DNA from: RH-AL1 sp965249685
Lineage (GTDB): Bacteria; Pseudomonadota; Alphaproteobacteria; Rhizobiales; Beijerinckiaceae
Assembly: GCA_965249685.1 (NCBI GenBank)
Contig: CBDFMN010000003.1
Span: forward strand, 3,286,001 to 3,350,000
Length of the DNA: 64,000 nt
Reading direction: 5' to 3'
The notes under the pieces were generated by a model. That model ran no database searches. It was given only the letters and a program-made list of their open reading frames with translations, and was not told where the DNA came from. The position numbers were made by a program, and so were the translations under genes. Of this stretch, positions 41,921 through 50,961 are shown one piece after another (position 1 is the stretch's first letter; each line of letters opens with the position of its first letter).

Positions 41921-42610
41921 CTAGATGGCGATATGGCGGGTGAGCTGGTCGCGGCTCGTCGCTTCGGCGCGGCTCGCTTCGACGACGCTCCCGCGCGAAA
42001 GGACCACGACGGCGTCGGCGAGACTGAGGGCGAAGTCGAGATATTGCTCGACCAGCAGCACGGAGATGCGCCCCTTCAGCGAGGCGAGCACGTCCTTGAT
42101 GGCCGCAACCACGTTGGGTTGGATGCCTTCCGTGGGCTCGTCGAGGATGAGCAGCGACGGTCTGGTGACGAGGGCGCGGGCGATGGCGAGCTGCTGCTGT
42201 TGGCCACCGGAGAGCGCACCGCCGGGCCGTCGCCACATCTGCTTCAACACGGGAAACAGCGCTAGCGCCTCGTCCACCGCTGCGCCGTCGGTGCGGTGCG
42301 CGCGGGCGGCCACCATCATGTTTTCGCCGACGCTGAGCTCGGAGAAGATGTCGCGCCCCTGCGGAACGTAGGCGAGGCCGCCGGCAGAGCGCCGGTTGGA
42401 CGACCAACCGGTCATGTCGCGCTCGTCGGCCACGACGCGGCCCGCGCTCAGCGGGATGATGCCCATCAGGCACTTGAGCAGCGTCGTCTTGCCGGCCCCG
42501 TTGCGGCCGAGCACGGCGAGGCATTCGCCCGGCGGGATGGCGAAGGAGACGCGGCGGAGCACCTGGGCGCTGCCATAATGCTGGTCGAGGGCGTCGGCAC
42601 GAAACAGCAT
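41921..42610 (-). CDS. urtE: ABC transporter ATP-binding protein UrtE-like
   Basis: A 229-residue ATPase of the branched-chain amino acid/urea (LivF/UrtE) type: Walker A GRNGAGKTT near residues 36-44, signature LSGGQQQQLAIARAL, Walker B LLILDEPTEGIQPNV and the switch His region LLVEQYLDFA. It follows urtD by three bases. It energises import with UrtD as the second ATPase. The motif GIQPNV is characteristic of UrtE over LivF. Confidence 0.9.
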   Translation of the reverse strand: MLFRADALDQHYGSAQVLRRVSFAIPPGECLAVLGRNGAGKTTLLKCLMGIIPLSAGRVVADERDMTGWSSNRRSAGGLAYVPQGRDIFSELSVGENMMVAARAHRTDGAAVDEALALFPVLKQMWRRPGGALSGGQQQQLAIARALVTRPSLLILDEPTEGIQPNVVAAIKDVLASLKGRISVLLVEQYLDFALSLADAVVVLSRGSVVEASRAEATSRDQLTRHIAI

Positions 42611-42613
42611 CGC

Positions 42614-43342
42614 TCAGCGCCCGAGATAGACGTCGATGACGCGGGCATCGGCCCGCGCGTCGGCCATCGAGCCTTCGAAGAGGGTGCGGCCCTCGTGCAG
42701 CACGGTCACCCGGTCGGCGATGCGCTCGACGAAGTCCATGTCGTGTTCCACCACCACGATCGCGCGGTCGGGCCGCCGCAGGCTGCGGACCAGCGCCGCG
42801 GTGCGCTCGGTCTCTTCGTCGGTCAGGCCGGCGACCGGCTCGTCCAGCATGAGGACCTTGGGGTTGGAGGCGAGCACGGTGCCGATCTCCAGCCATTGCT
42901 TCTGGCCGTGGGCGAGCTCGGCGGCCGGGCGCTCGGCCTCGGCGGCCAGCCCGACCGCTTCGAGCACCTCGTCGACCCGCGCCCCGCGCGCCGCGTCGGT
43001 CATGGTGCGGCGGAACCCGGTCTCCGCGCCGATCTCCACGTGTTGGCGCACGCTCAGGCCCTCGAAGATGCTCGGTTTCTGAAACTTGCGTCGCACGCCG
43101 GCCCGGGCGATAGCCGATTCGCTCGCGCGCGTGATGTCGGACGCGCCATCCAGCACGACGTGGCCCAGGCGCGGGCGCGTGATGCCGGAGATGATGTCGA
43201 GCAGGGTGGTCTTGCCCGCCCCGTTGGGCCCGATTATGGCGCGCACCTCGCCATAGTCGATCGCGAGCGACAGCGCGTCGATGGCGCGGAAGCCTGCGAA
43301 CTCGACCGTGACGCCTTGCACGAGCAGCGCGACGACGCCCAT
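42614..43342 (-). CDS. urtD: ABC transporter ATP-binding protein UrtD-like
   Basis: A 242-residue ATPase of the LivG/UrtD type: Walker A GPNGAGKTT, RKFQKPSIFEGLSVRQ (Q-loop region typical of UrtD), AHGQKQWLEIG as signature, and Walker B VLMLDEPVAGLTDEE. The start ATG shares one base with the urtC stop (TGATG). It works with UrtE to power import of urea or short-chain amides. Confidence 0.9.
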   Translation of the reverse strand: MGVVALLVQGVTVEFAGFRAIDALSLAIDYGEVRAIIGPNGAGKTTLLDIISGITRPRLGHVVLDGASDITRASESAIARAGVRRKFQKPSIFEGLSVRQHVEIGAETGFRRTMTDAARGARVDEVLEAVGLAAEAERPAAELAHGQKQWLEIGTVLASNPKVLMLDEPVAGLTDEETERTAALVRSLRRPDRAIVVVEHDMDFVERIADRVTVLHEGRTLFEGSMADARADARVIDVYLGR

Positions 43343-44436
43343 CACGGCAGCTCCCGCGCTTCGTCGACGATCCGTTTTGGGCCCATCGGCCGCGCGATCT
43401 TCAGCGCGGCCAGGTTCATCAGGCCGTTGGGGAACACCATGACGACGAGGACGATGAGGCCGGACAGGATGAAGGGCCAGACCTCGGGTGCGGCGAAGGA
43501 AAGCCAGAATTTGAGGGCGTTGACGAGCAGCGCGCCGACCACCGCGCCGACGAGGTTGCCGCGCCCGCCGATCGCCACCCAGACGGCGATCTCGAGCGAC
43601 AGGTCGGGGGCGAGCAGGCGCGGGTTGATGATGCCCACCTGCGGCACGTAGAGCACGCCGGCGAGCGCCGCCACCAGAGCCGCCAAGCACCAGACCGCGA
43701 GCTTGAGGAGCAGCGTGTCGTAGCCCAGCGTGCGCAGCCGCACCTCGTCGTCGCGCGTCGCCAGCATCAGCGCGCCGAAGCGGCTACCGAGCAGTCTGCG
43801 GCAGCCGATCAGCACGGCGATGAGCGCGACCACGGAGGCGGCCGCCATGCCGATCACCGTTCCGCGCGCGCCGATCGGCCAGCCCAACAGAGTTGTAAAG
43901 CCGGTCATGCCGTTGTTGCCGCCGAAGCCCGTGTCGTTGCGGAACATGAGCAGCATGGCGACGTAGACGAGGGCCTGCGTGATGATGGCGAAATAGACGC
44001 CGCCCACCCGAGAGCGAAAGGACACGTAGCCGAAGGCGCCCGCCACGAGCAGCGTGGCCAAGGCGGAGACGAGCAGCGCGTAGGGCAGGACGCCGAAGCC
44101 GGCCCAATAGAACGCGAACGCCTTCTGCCCCATGAATTGCAGGAAGTCGGGCACGGTGCCCGTCGCCTCGAAGGAATATTTCAGGAGGTGCATGGCGACC
44201 GCATAGCCGCCGATGCCGAAGAACAGGCCCTGGCCGAGCGAGAGGATGCCGAGGTAGCCCCAGATGAGGTCGAGCGACACGGCGAGCAATGCGAAGGCGG
44301 CGAGCTGGCCGACCGCGTTGGCGAGATAGGGGGAGCCGAAGCCGGGCACCGAGGCGGACACGACGAGCAGGCCCGCCACGATCGCCAGCAGGGCGAGCAG
44401 CGCGAGGAGCGGCCTGTCCGAGGTCCAGGGCCTCAC
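43342..44436 (-). CDS. urtC: ABC transporter permease UrtC-like
   Basis: A 364-residue inner-membrane permease of the LivM/UrtC family with about ten hydrophobic segments. It includes DLIWGYLGILSLGQGLFFGIG near the start, the signature of this family, and EIAVWVAIGGRGNLVGAVVG at the ABC coupling region. It starts with a GTG at 44436, 13 bases after urtB, and ends in overlap with urtD. Confidence 0.9.
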   Translation of the reverse strand: MRPWTSDRPLLALLALLAIVAGLLVVSASVPGFGSPYLANAVGQLAAFALLAVSLDLIWGYLGILSLGQGLFFGIGGYAVAMHLLKYSFEATGTVPDFLQFMGQKAFAFYWAGFGVLPYALLVSALATLLVAGAFGYVSFRSRVGGVYFAIITQALVYVAMLLMFRNDTGFGGNNGMTGFTTLLGWPIGARGTVIGMAAASVVALIAVLIGCRRLLGSRFGALMLATRDDEVRLRTLGYDTLLLKLAVWCLAALVAALAGVLYVPQVGIINPRLLAPDLSLEIAVWVAIGGRGNLVGAVVGALLVNALKFWLSFAAPEVWPFILSGLIVLVVMVFPNGLMNLAALKIARPMGPKRIVDEARELP

Positions 44437-44449
44437 GAGGCCAGCCCCC

Positions 44450-46084
44450 TCACTTGCGCCGACCCTTGACGACGAAGAGGCCCTCCGGCCGCCACTGCAG
44501 GAAGGCGATGATCATCAGCAGCACGATGACCTTGGCCGCCACCGCGCCGCCGAGCGGCTCGATCAGCACGTTGACCTGGCCGATGCCGAGCGCCGCGACG
44601 ACCGGCCCGAGGATCGTGCCGACGCCGCCCAGCACCACGACCATGAAGCTGTCGATGATGAAGCCCTGGCCCATCAGTGGGTTGACGCTGTAGATCGGCG
44701 CCAGCGCGAGGCCGGCGAGCCCCGCGAGACCCGATCCGAGGCCGAAGGCCAGCATGTCCACCCGGCGCACGGGGATGCCGATGCAGCCGGCCATCGTGCG
44801 GTTCTGGGTCACCGCGCGGATGGCGAGGCCCAGCGGCGTCAGGCGGATCACGGCGTAGGTCAGCGCGAGCGTCACGAGGGCGAAGGCGATGGCGAAGAGC
44901 CGGTTCCAGGTGATGATGAACTCGCCGATCACAGGCACGCCGCCGGTCACGTAGGGGGGCATGACGAACTGCAGGTTCTGGGTGCCGAACACGACCCGCA
45001 CGAGGTTGACGAGGAACAGGCTGACCGCCCAGGTGGCGAGGAGGCTCATCAGCGGGCGCTTGTAGAGGTGGCGTAGCAGCGTGACCTCGAGCGCGATGCC
45101 GATCGCGGCGGTGACGAGGAACGCCACGGGGATCGCCAGCAGCAGGTAGTAATCCAGGAGCGCGGGCGCGACGCGCCGCAGGCCCTCCTGCACGAGCCAC
45201 GTCGTGTAGGCGCCGATCATGATCAACTCGCCCTGCGCCAGGTTGATCACGCCCATCAGGCCGAAGATCACGGCGAGGCCGATCGCCGCCATGAACAGGA
45301 TGCTGGCGAAGCTCAGGCCGTTGTAAAGGGTGGCGAGGACGCTGCCGATGGCGAGACCGCGGTTGATCTTGACGAGGGCGGAATCGACGGCCTCCTTGAA
45401 GGCCGGGTTGCCGGCATAGGCGGGATCGCTCCGCAACGCATCCACGCTCGTCAGGGCCCGGCCGTTCGGGTCGCCGGCGATCTGCGCGAGGGCGGCGATG
45501 CGCTTGTTCGGGTCTTTGGCGTTGAGCGCCGCGCCGACGCCCACGGCGAGGATCTGCTTCTTGAGGCCGAGGTCGCGTTCTCGCGCGGCGGCGGCCTCGA
45601 GCAGGCCGTCCGGCAGGCTCGTGGCATGCCGTTCCAACGTGCGAAGCGCCCCTGCGCGGCGGCCGAGGTCCGGCGACGTGCGCAGCGCGAGCGCGGCCTC
45701 CGCCGTTTCCAGCAGCGCGCGATTGCGCAGGTTGAGGGTGGCGGAGCGGTTCTCCGCCGCGGCCGCGCGCGGGGCCCGTGTGAGCGCGTCGAGCGAGGCC
45801 CCGCCGCTGCCGGGGATGACCGCGCCAGCGGTGTCGCAGGCGAGTCTGCGGTCGAGCGCCGCGCGCGCGAGCGGCGCGGCCCAGCCGCGCTCGTCGTCGG
45901 AGGCGCCGGCCGCGACCGCCAGCAGCGCCTGCGCCGCCGCTCCTACCGCCGCGCCGTCGCCGCAGAGGCCCGAGACGAGCGCCGGCCGGGCCGCATCCTC
46001 CGCGGCCAGCGGCGAAGCCGCCATCGCGAGCGACAGCGCGGCGATCGCCGTGCGGCAGAGGTGTCCTACGCTGAGGCGCGGCAT
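44450..46084 (-). CDS. urtB: ABC transporter permease UrtB-like
   Basis: A 544-residue protein. A signal-like segment and a helical exported domain (residues 30-235, alanine- and arginine-rich) precede a LivH-like permease with about eight helices starting near 240, including IFGLMGVINLAQGELIMIGAY, GLAIRAVTQNRTMAGCIGIP and VVVLGGVGTILGPVVAAL. The long N-terminal domain is typical of UrtB and distinguishes it from LivH. It lies 20 bases after urtA. It forms the channel with UrtC. Confidence 0.9.
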   Translation of the reverse strand: MPRLSVGHLCRTAIAALSLAMAASPLAAEDAARPALVSGLCGDGAAVGAAAQALLAVAAGASDDERGWAAPLARAALDRRLACDTAGAVIPGSGGASLDALTRAPRAAAAENRSATLNLRNRALLETAEAALALRTSPDLGRRAGALRTLERHATSLPDGLLEAAAARERDLGLKKQILAVGVGAALNAKDPNKRIAALAQIAGDPNGRALTSVDALRSDPAYAGNPAFKEAVDSALVKINRGLAIGSVLATLYNGLSFASILFMAAIGLAVIFGLMGVINLAQGELIMIGAYTTWLVQEGLRRVAPALLDYYLLLAIPVAFLVTAAIGIALEVTLLRHLYKRPLMSLLATWAVSLFLVNLVRVVFGTQNLQFVMPPYVTGGVPVIGEFIITWNRLFAIAFALVTLALTYAVIRLTPLGLAIRAVTQNRTMAGCIGIPVRRVDMLAFGLGSGLAGLAGLALAPIYSVNPLMGQGFIIDSFMVVVLGGVGTILGPVVAALGIGQVNVLIEPLGGAVAAKVIVLLMIIAFLQWRPEGLFVVKGRRK

Positions 46085-46104
46085 GGCGAGCGTGGATGCA
46101 AAGT

Positions 46105-47358
46105 CTAGCCGTAAGGGCTGAAAGGGACCGGCTTGGGCGTATCCTTCGATTGCCACAGCACGTCGAAGCCCTGCTGCTCGTTGACCGAGCCGATGAACAC
46201 GCCGCGCGCGACGTAATTGTTGTCGGCTGTCATCGTCAGCTTGTACCCCGACGGACCGTCGAGGCTGAGGCCGGGAAAGGCCTTGCGCACCTCCGGCACG
46301 TCGAAGGAGCCGGCCTTCTGCGCCGCCATGGCCCAGAGGCGCACGGAATCGTAGGCCGAGACCATCGGGTCGATGACGACGTCGCCCTTGAACGGCACCT
46401 TGTTCTTGGCGACGTAGTCCGCCCATTGCTTCAGGAACACCGTGTTGGCCGGCGCCTTGACGTTTTGCAGGTAGGCCCAGCAATTGAGGTGACCGACGAG
46501 CGGCTCGGTGTTGAGCCCTTCGAGGTCGGACTCAACCATGTCGAGCCCGAGCACCGGCACATCGGTCGCCTTGATCCCCTGGTTGGCGAACTCGCGCAGG
46601 AAGTCGGGAATGGACGAGCCGACGACCGTCAGCACGACGATCGGCTTGCCGCCACCTTTATCGGCGAAGGCACGGACCTGGTTGACCAGCGTCTGGAAGT
46701 TGGAGAAGCCGAGCGGCACGTATTCCTCGCGCCAAGCCGTCTCGGGAATGCCCTTGGACTTCCAATAGCCCTTCAGCTGCTTGTTGATGGTGCGGGGCCA
46801 AACGTAGTCCGAGCCGATCATGAAGAAGCGTTTGGCGCTTACGCCTTCCTCGCCCATCAGGTAGTCGACGGCGGGCAGCACGGAGGACGCGGGCGGGGAG
46901 TTCATGTAGACGACGTTCTTGGAATTCTCGTCGCCCTCGAAGTGCAGCGGGTAGTAGAGGAGGCCGTTGGCCTGCTCGACCACGGGCAGCACCGTCTTGC
47001 GCGAGACGGAGGTCCAGCAGCCAAACAGCGCCGCCACCTTCTCCTGCTCGAGCATCTGCTTGGCCGTCTGCGCGTAGAGCGGCCAGTCGGAGGCGGGGTC
47101 GGAGGTCGCGACCTCGATCGTGCGGCCGTTGACGCCGCCCTTGGCGTTGATCTCGTCCACCGCCATCTTGACCACGTAGTTGAGGCGCCCCTCGTTGTTG
47201 GCCATGGTGCCGGACGAGGAGAACAGGCACCCGAGCTTCACCGTACCGGTCGCGGCGCGCGCCGAGCGCAGGATGGCGGGCATGCCGATAGGGGCAAGCG
47301 TACCGGCTGTGGCCAGGCCGCCGGCCTGAAGGAACGAACGCCGTGAAAACGTGCTCAT
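46105..47358 (-). CDS. urtA: Urea/short-chain amide ABC transporter binding protein UrtA-like
   Basis: A 417-residue periplasmic binding protein with a twin-arginine signal (FSRRSFLQAGG) at residues 4-14. The mature region starts TVKLGCLFSSSGTMA and includes FGCWTSVSRKTVLPVVE, LLYYPLHFEGDENSKNVVY and GHLNCWAYLQNV, which match the UrtA/FmdD group that binds urea or short amides. With no urease genes here and fmdA downstream, formamide, acetamide or urea are candidate ligands. First gene of the operon; an earlier in-frame ATG would spoil the signal. Confidence 0.9.
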   Translation of the reverse strand: MSTFSRRSFLQAGGLATAGTLAPIGMPAILRSARAATGTVKLGCLFSSSGTMANNEGRLNYVVKMAVDEINAKGGVNGRTIEVATSDPASDWPLYAQTAKQMLEQEKVAALFGCWTSVSRKTVLPVVEQANGLLYYPLHFEGDENSKNVVYMNSPPASSVLPAVDYLMGEEGVSAKRFFMIGSDYVWPRTINKQLKGYWKSKGIPETAWREEYVPLGFSNFQTLVNQVRAFADKGGGKPIVVLTVVGSSIPDFLREFANQGIKATDVPVLGLDMVESDLEGLNTEPLVGHLNCWAYLQNVKAPANTVFLKQWADYVAKNKVPFKGDVVIDPMVSAYDSVRLWAMAAQKAGSFDVPEVRKAFPGLSLDGPSGYKLTMTADNNYVARGVFIGSVNEQQGFDVLWQSKDTPKPVPFSPYG

Positions 47359-47571
47359 GGGGCTGCAATCCCGTTGGATGATGGTCCTCATCTCTCGCCG
47401 CCTGGGCAGGAGGCGCAACGGCAAAAAGTAGCCATTGCTGCCGAAAGAGGCAGCACCTGCCCTAGAAATGGCAGTTCCATGTCACGTTTGACATTATCGG
47501 CCGGCGCGGCCGCTGGCCTGCTCCATGCAGGATCGGTGGCTGGTTCGTCGAACCGTCGGGAGGCGAGGTCC

Positions 47572-47910
47572 ATGCGCCAGTCGCAGCACACCGAACTAGA
47601 GATCCACGACTATCTCGGCCGAGCCCATGCCGGTCTTCCCATCGCCGACATCTGCGCCATGGCGCGGATCACGCCGCGCACGTTCTATCGCTGGCGCACG
47701 CGCTACGGCGGGGTGACGCGGCAGTCGCAGAGCGCCGTCAAGGACCTTCAGCTCGAAAACAGCCGCCTTCGCGCGCTGGTGGCGAGCCTGACGGCGCGGG
47801 TTACCGCGGGCGCGGCGCGGACTTGCGCTCCCCATCCGCTGCTGCGCCACGACCAGGGTGACAATGGTGCCTCGCTCGGCCGCTTCGCCTTCGTGCGCGG
47901 GCCGCGCTGA
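47572..47910 (+). CDS. IS3 OrfA-like helix-turn-helix protein (transposase remnant)
   Basis: A 112-residue protein, MRQSQHTELEIHDYLGRAHA..., with a helix-turn-helix near 22-45 (ADICAMARITPRTFYRWRTR) and a leucine-zipper-like helix (DLQLENSRLRALVASLTARV). This is the form of OrfA from IS3-family elements. No OrfB or terminal inverted repeats are visible, and the last 35 residues look like read-through sequence, so it is probably a remnant or a domesticated regulator. GGGAGG precedes the ATG. Confidence 0.6.
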   Translation: MRQSQHTELEIHDYLGRAHAGLPIADICAMARITPRTFYRWRTRYGGVTRQSQSAVKDLQLENSRLRALVASLTARVTAGAARTCAPHPLLRHDQGDNGASLGRFAFVRGPR

Positions 47911-47981
47911 TCGTCGGGTGGTCGGCGCGCCGCGCGGGACCTATCTCACCGTGCGGCGCGCGACGCGCCGCGAGGCTAGCC

Positions 47982-48908
47982 GTGACGAACCATCGAAATC
48001 CCAGCCGCCGTTCGATCCTTGTTGCCGGAGCCGCCTGGGCAGCCAGCGCTCCGCTCGCCCAAGCGGCGACGGAGGCCGCCGTGCTGCGACGGCCTATCCC
48101 GCACGGGTCCGAGACCCTGCCGGTCATCGGCATCGGCACGTCGCAGGTGTTCGACGTCGGCGGCGACGAGGCCAAGCGGCGCGGTCTGGCCGGCGTGGTG
48201 GCCACTCTCGTCGACGGCGGCGGCTCGGTCATCGATACGGCTAGCTCCTACGACACCTCCGAGGAAGTGGTCGGCGCGATAGCCACCGGCACGCCGCTGC
48301 GTCCCCGAATCTTCATCGCCACCAAGCTGGAGGAGCGCGGCGGCCGGGCGGCGGAGGCGGAGTTCAAGACCTCGCTGCGGCGTCTTCGGGTGAAGAGCGT
48401 CGACCTGCTGCAGATGCACAACGTCACGGCGGGAGACCCCAGTCTCGCCTTCTTCCGCCACCTCAAGGCGCAAGGGCTGACCCGTTACGTCGGCGCCACC
48501 ACGACCGATAGCGGCGACTACGGCGCGATGGAGGCGCTGATCCGCAAGGACAGGCCCGATTTCATCGAGATCGACTGCTCCATCGCCAACCGCGGCGCGG
48601 AGGCGCGCCTCATTCCCGCAGCCGCAGAGGTGGGTGCGGCCGTGCTCATCGCGCTGCCGTTCGGGCGCTCCTCGCTGTTTCGCAAGGTGAAGGGCCATCC
48701 GTTGCCCGGCGTCGCGAAGGAGGTCGGCGCGGCGACCTGGGGCCAGGTCTTCCTTAAATACCTGCTCGGCAATCGCGCGATCACCGCCGTCATCCCCGGC
48801 ACCGCAAACGCCGAGCACATGGCGGACAATCTCGCCGCCGGCCGCGGCGCAATTCCGGACGCCAAGCAGCGTCGGGCGCTCGTGACCTACTTCGAGGGAC
48901 TGAGCTAG
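47982..48908 (+). CDS. Tat-exported aldo/keto reductase
   Basis: A 308-residue aldo/keto reductase with an N-terminal twin-arginine signal (NPSRRSILVAGAAWAASAPL, cleavage near AQA). The barrel follows: PVIGIGTSQVF, FIATKLEERGG, SVDLLQMHNV, RYVGATTTDSGDYGAMEAL and AVIPGTANAEHMADNLAAG. The catalytic Asp-Tyr-Lys-His set is recognisable as D (IDTASSYD), Tyr in that stretch, Lys (ATKLEE) and His (MHNV). Start is a GTG with GAGG upstream. Export with NADP bound through Tat is plausible. It overlaps the convergent transporter gene by four bases. Confidence 0.8.
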   Translation: MTNHRNPSRRSILVAGAAWAASAPLAQAATEAAVLRRPIPHGSETLPVIGIGTSQVFDVGGDEAKRRGLAGVVATLVDGGGSVIDTASSYDTSEEVVGAIATGTPLRPRIFIATKLEERGGRAAEAEFKTSLRRLRVKSVDLLQMHNVTAGDPSLAFFRHLKAQGLTRYVGATTTDSGDYGAMEALIRKDRPDFIEIDCSIANRGAEARLIPAAAEVGAAVLIALPFGRSSLFRKVKGHPLPGVAKEVGAATWGQVFLKYLLGNRAITAVIPGTANAEHMADNLAAGRGAIPDAKQRRALVTYFEGLS

Positions 48909-50275
48909 GCCGCCTGCCGGTTGAACGGAGGGGCCGGGGCAAGCAGGGCCGCGGCGGCCGCCAGGCGCTTCTGCTGCCGCCCGAGCCAGAGACTGTCCAG
49001 CAGCCAGATCATCGACAGCGGGATAGCGACGAGCGCGACCTGCGCGCTGCCGATGTTGTGGCCGTGGAACAGATCCGTCGACCAGGCGCCGAGCTGGTCG
49101 CCGAACCGATAGACCACCGTGTCGATGAAGCCCTTCGCCTTGTAGCGGTCCTCACGTGGGACGACCGTGAAGAGGATCTCGCGGGTCGGCCGCGCGATGG
49201 CGAAATTGCCGGCCCGCCGAATGACCTGGAAGACGACGATCACCGCCACCGTCGGGAACAGCCACAGCAGGCTGAAGCCAACGACGCTAACGGCGGGCAG
49301 GAGCGCGAGGGTCAGCGTGATCCCGCAGGTCCGCAGGATGCGCCCGGTGAGGAACAGCTGGACGGCGAGGGTCAGCACGTTCACCAGCAGATCGACGGTG
49401 GCGAAGAACTCGGTGCGGGCCGCCTTGTCCGGGAAGGCGAGGCTCGCGGCGCCCGCCTGCTCGAAGTAGAGGAAGGTGGAGGTGAGCGCGAAGAGCAGCA
49501 GGAACAGGGCGGTGTTGAACAGGTAGGGCGAGGCGAAGGTCTTGCTGAAGCCGGCGAGGACCGAGCCGCCGACGCGTTCGTCGGCGATCATCTCCTCCTC
49601 GACGCGCATGGTCTTGGCGTGGGCCGAGAGCCGTTTGACGCCGAGCACCGCAACCTCCAGCAGGGCCGCGGCGCAAAGGAGCAGCGCGGTCTGGGGCACG
49701 TGCCGGGCCAGCCCGACCACAACGGCCGAGCCGACCACCGCGCCGAGTGTCGATCCCGCGGCGATGAAGCCAAACAGCCGCTTGCCCTGCTCGGCGTCGA
49801 ACACATCGACGATCATCGCCCAGAAGACGGAGACCACGAACAGGTTGAAGACGGAGATCCAGATGAAGAAGGCGCGGCCGACCCAGATCGCCTGCGCCTT
49901 GTCGGCGAACCAGAGGGCGAGCACGAACAGGAGGATGTTCGCGGCGAAGAACCGGTACGTCACCGTTATGAATTTGACGCGCGGGAGCGCGCGGACGAGC
50001 GCGCCGAAGGGCACGTTGAGGACGACCATCGCGACGAGCGTGCCGGTGAACAGCCAGGGCAGGTTCGCGACGCCGGCTGCCACCCCCATCTCGTCGCGGA
50101 TCGGCCGCATGATGTAATAGGACATCAGGACGGAGAAAATGTAGAGCCACGACCACGTCAGCGCCTGCAACTCGTTCGGCTCCGCCGCGATGGCGCGGTG
50201 GGCGAGCCGCGTCAGGACGGTGGGGCGTTCCGCATCGCTGCCGCTCAAGGCTTTAGGCCGAGCTTCGCCTTCCAT
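48905..50275 (-). CDS. ATP/ADP-translocase-like MFS transporter
   Basis: A 456-residue protein with twelve probable membrane helices. Motifs such as LYIFSVLMSYYIMRPIRDEMG, FVVSVFWAMIVDVFDAEQGKRLFGFIA, FLYFEQ and RAGNFAIARPTREILFTVVPREDRYKAKGFIDTV fit the NTP/NDP exchange (AAA) family as found in free-living proteobacteria, with the MFS fold. Rickettsia and Chlamydia members swap host ATP; the role in free-living cells is unknown. The ATG at 50275 overlaps the end of the upstream gene by 31 bases. The RPTREILFTVV segment is diagnostic for me. Confidence 0.72.
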   Translation of the reverse strand: MEGEARPKALSGSDAERPTVLTRLAHRAIAAEPNELQALTWSWLYIFSVLMSYYIMRPIRDEMGVAAGVANLPWLFTGTLVAMVVLNVPFGALVRALPRVKFITVTYRFFAANILLFVLALWFADKAQAIWVGRAFFIWISVFNLFVVSVFWAMIVDVFDAEQGKRLFGFIAAGSTLGAVVGSAVVVGLARHVPQTALLLCAAALLEVAVLGVKRLSAHAKTMRVEEEMIADERVGGSVLAGFSKTFASPYLFNTALFLLLFALTSTFLYFEQAGAASLAFPDKAARTEFFATVDLLVNVLTLAVQLFLTGRILRTCGITLTLALLPAVSVVGFSLLWLFPTVAVIVVFQVIRRAGNFAIARPTREILFTVVPREDRYKAKGFIDTVVYRFGDQLGAWSTDLFHGHNIGSAQVALVAIPLSMIWLLDSLWLGRQQKRLAAAAALLAPAPPFNRQAA

Positions 50276-50961
50276 TCGGCGACGGTGAAGGCGCCGACGC
50301 CGAGCGGCAGGCCCGGCCCGAACTCGCCCGCGCGCTTCAGGGGCACGACGACCGGCGCGAAGCCGGCCTGAAGGACGAGGTCGGCACCGACCTCCAGGGC
50401 CTGCGGGTCGTCGCTGGCGAGCGGAATGCCGATCGGATCCGGCTTGTTTCCATCCGCCGCCATGTCCTTGTAGCTGATCGCGTTGAAGCCTCGCACGAGG
50501 TGCGTGCCCGGCAGCAGCATCGCCGAATACGCGCCGATCCCCTGCGCCTTGACGGCCTCAACGATCGCGCCGTCGCGCGGGGCGACGGCGTTCGACGCGT
50601 CGAGCACGACCTTGCCCTTCAGCGCCTCTACGTTCGCCGCGGCGACCTCGGGAAACGCCTTGTAGGGCACGGCGATGAGCACGACGTCGGCGAAGGCGAC
50701 CGCCTCGGCCGGTGTTCCCGTCTTGGCGCTCGGGCCGGCCTGCGCGGCCAGGCCTTTCAGCTCGTCCGGATGGCGCGAGGCAAAGAGCACTTCGTTGCCC
50801 GCCTTGGCCCACAGGGTGCCGAGCGTGCCGCCGACCTGCCCGGCGCCGATGATGCCGATCTTGTAGTGCTTGCCCGCCGCCTGGGCGGGAGCCGCGCTCC
50901 CCAGGGTGAGCAGGACACAGAAGGCGAAGGCCGCGCGGGCAGTGCGCCGAAGGGTTTGCAT
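50245..50961 (-). CDS. Exported NADP-binding (F420-dependent NADP reductase-like) protein
   Basis: A 238-residue protein with an N-terminal signal: MQTLRRTARAAFAFCVLLTL, cleavage near AQAA at 29. A Rossmann fold follows directly (KIGIIGAGQVGGTLGTLWAK, FASRHPDE), then VVLIAVPYKAFPEVAA and GTHLVRGFNAISYKD. The fold matches the NADP oxidoreductase coenzyme F420-dependent family (FNO/Npd G type). Export of such a protein is unusual; the RR in the signal may mean the Tat route. The substrate is unknown. Upstream open frame to 51039 lacks signal character and is excluded. Confidence 0.75.
   Translation of the reverse strand: MQTLRRTARAAFAFCVLLTLGSAAPAQAAGKHYKIGIIGAGQVGGTLGTLWAKAGNEVLFASRHPDELKGLAAQAGPSAKTGTPAEAVAFADVVLIAVPYKAFPEVAAANVEALKGKVVLDASNAVAPRDGAIVEAVKAQGIGAYSAMLLPGTHLVRGFNAISYKDMAADGNKPDPIGIPLASDDPQALEVGADLVLQAGFAPVVVPLKRAGEFGPGLPLGVGAFTVAEWKAKLGLKP

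Noticed and set aside
47340..47980. A complete insertion sequence
   Set aside because: Only an OrfA-like reading frame is present; no OrfB, terminal inverted repeats or target duplication could be found by eye.
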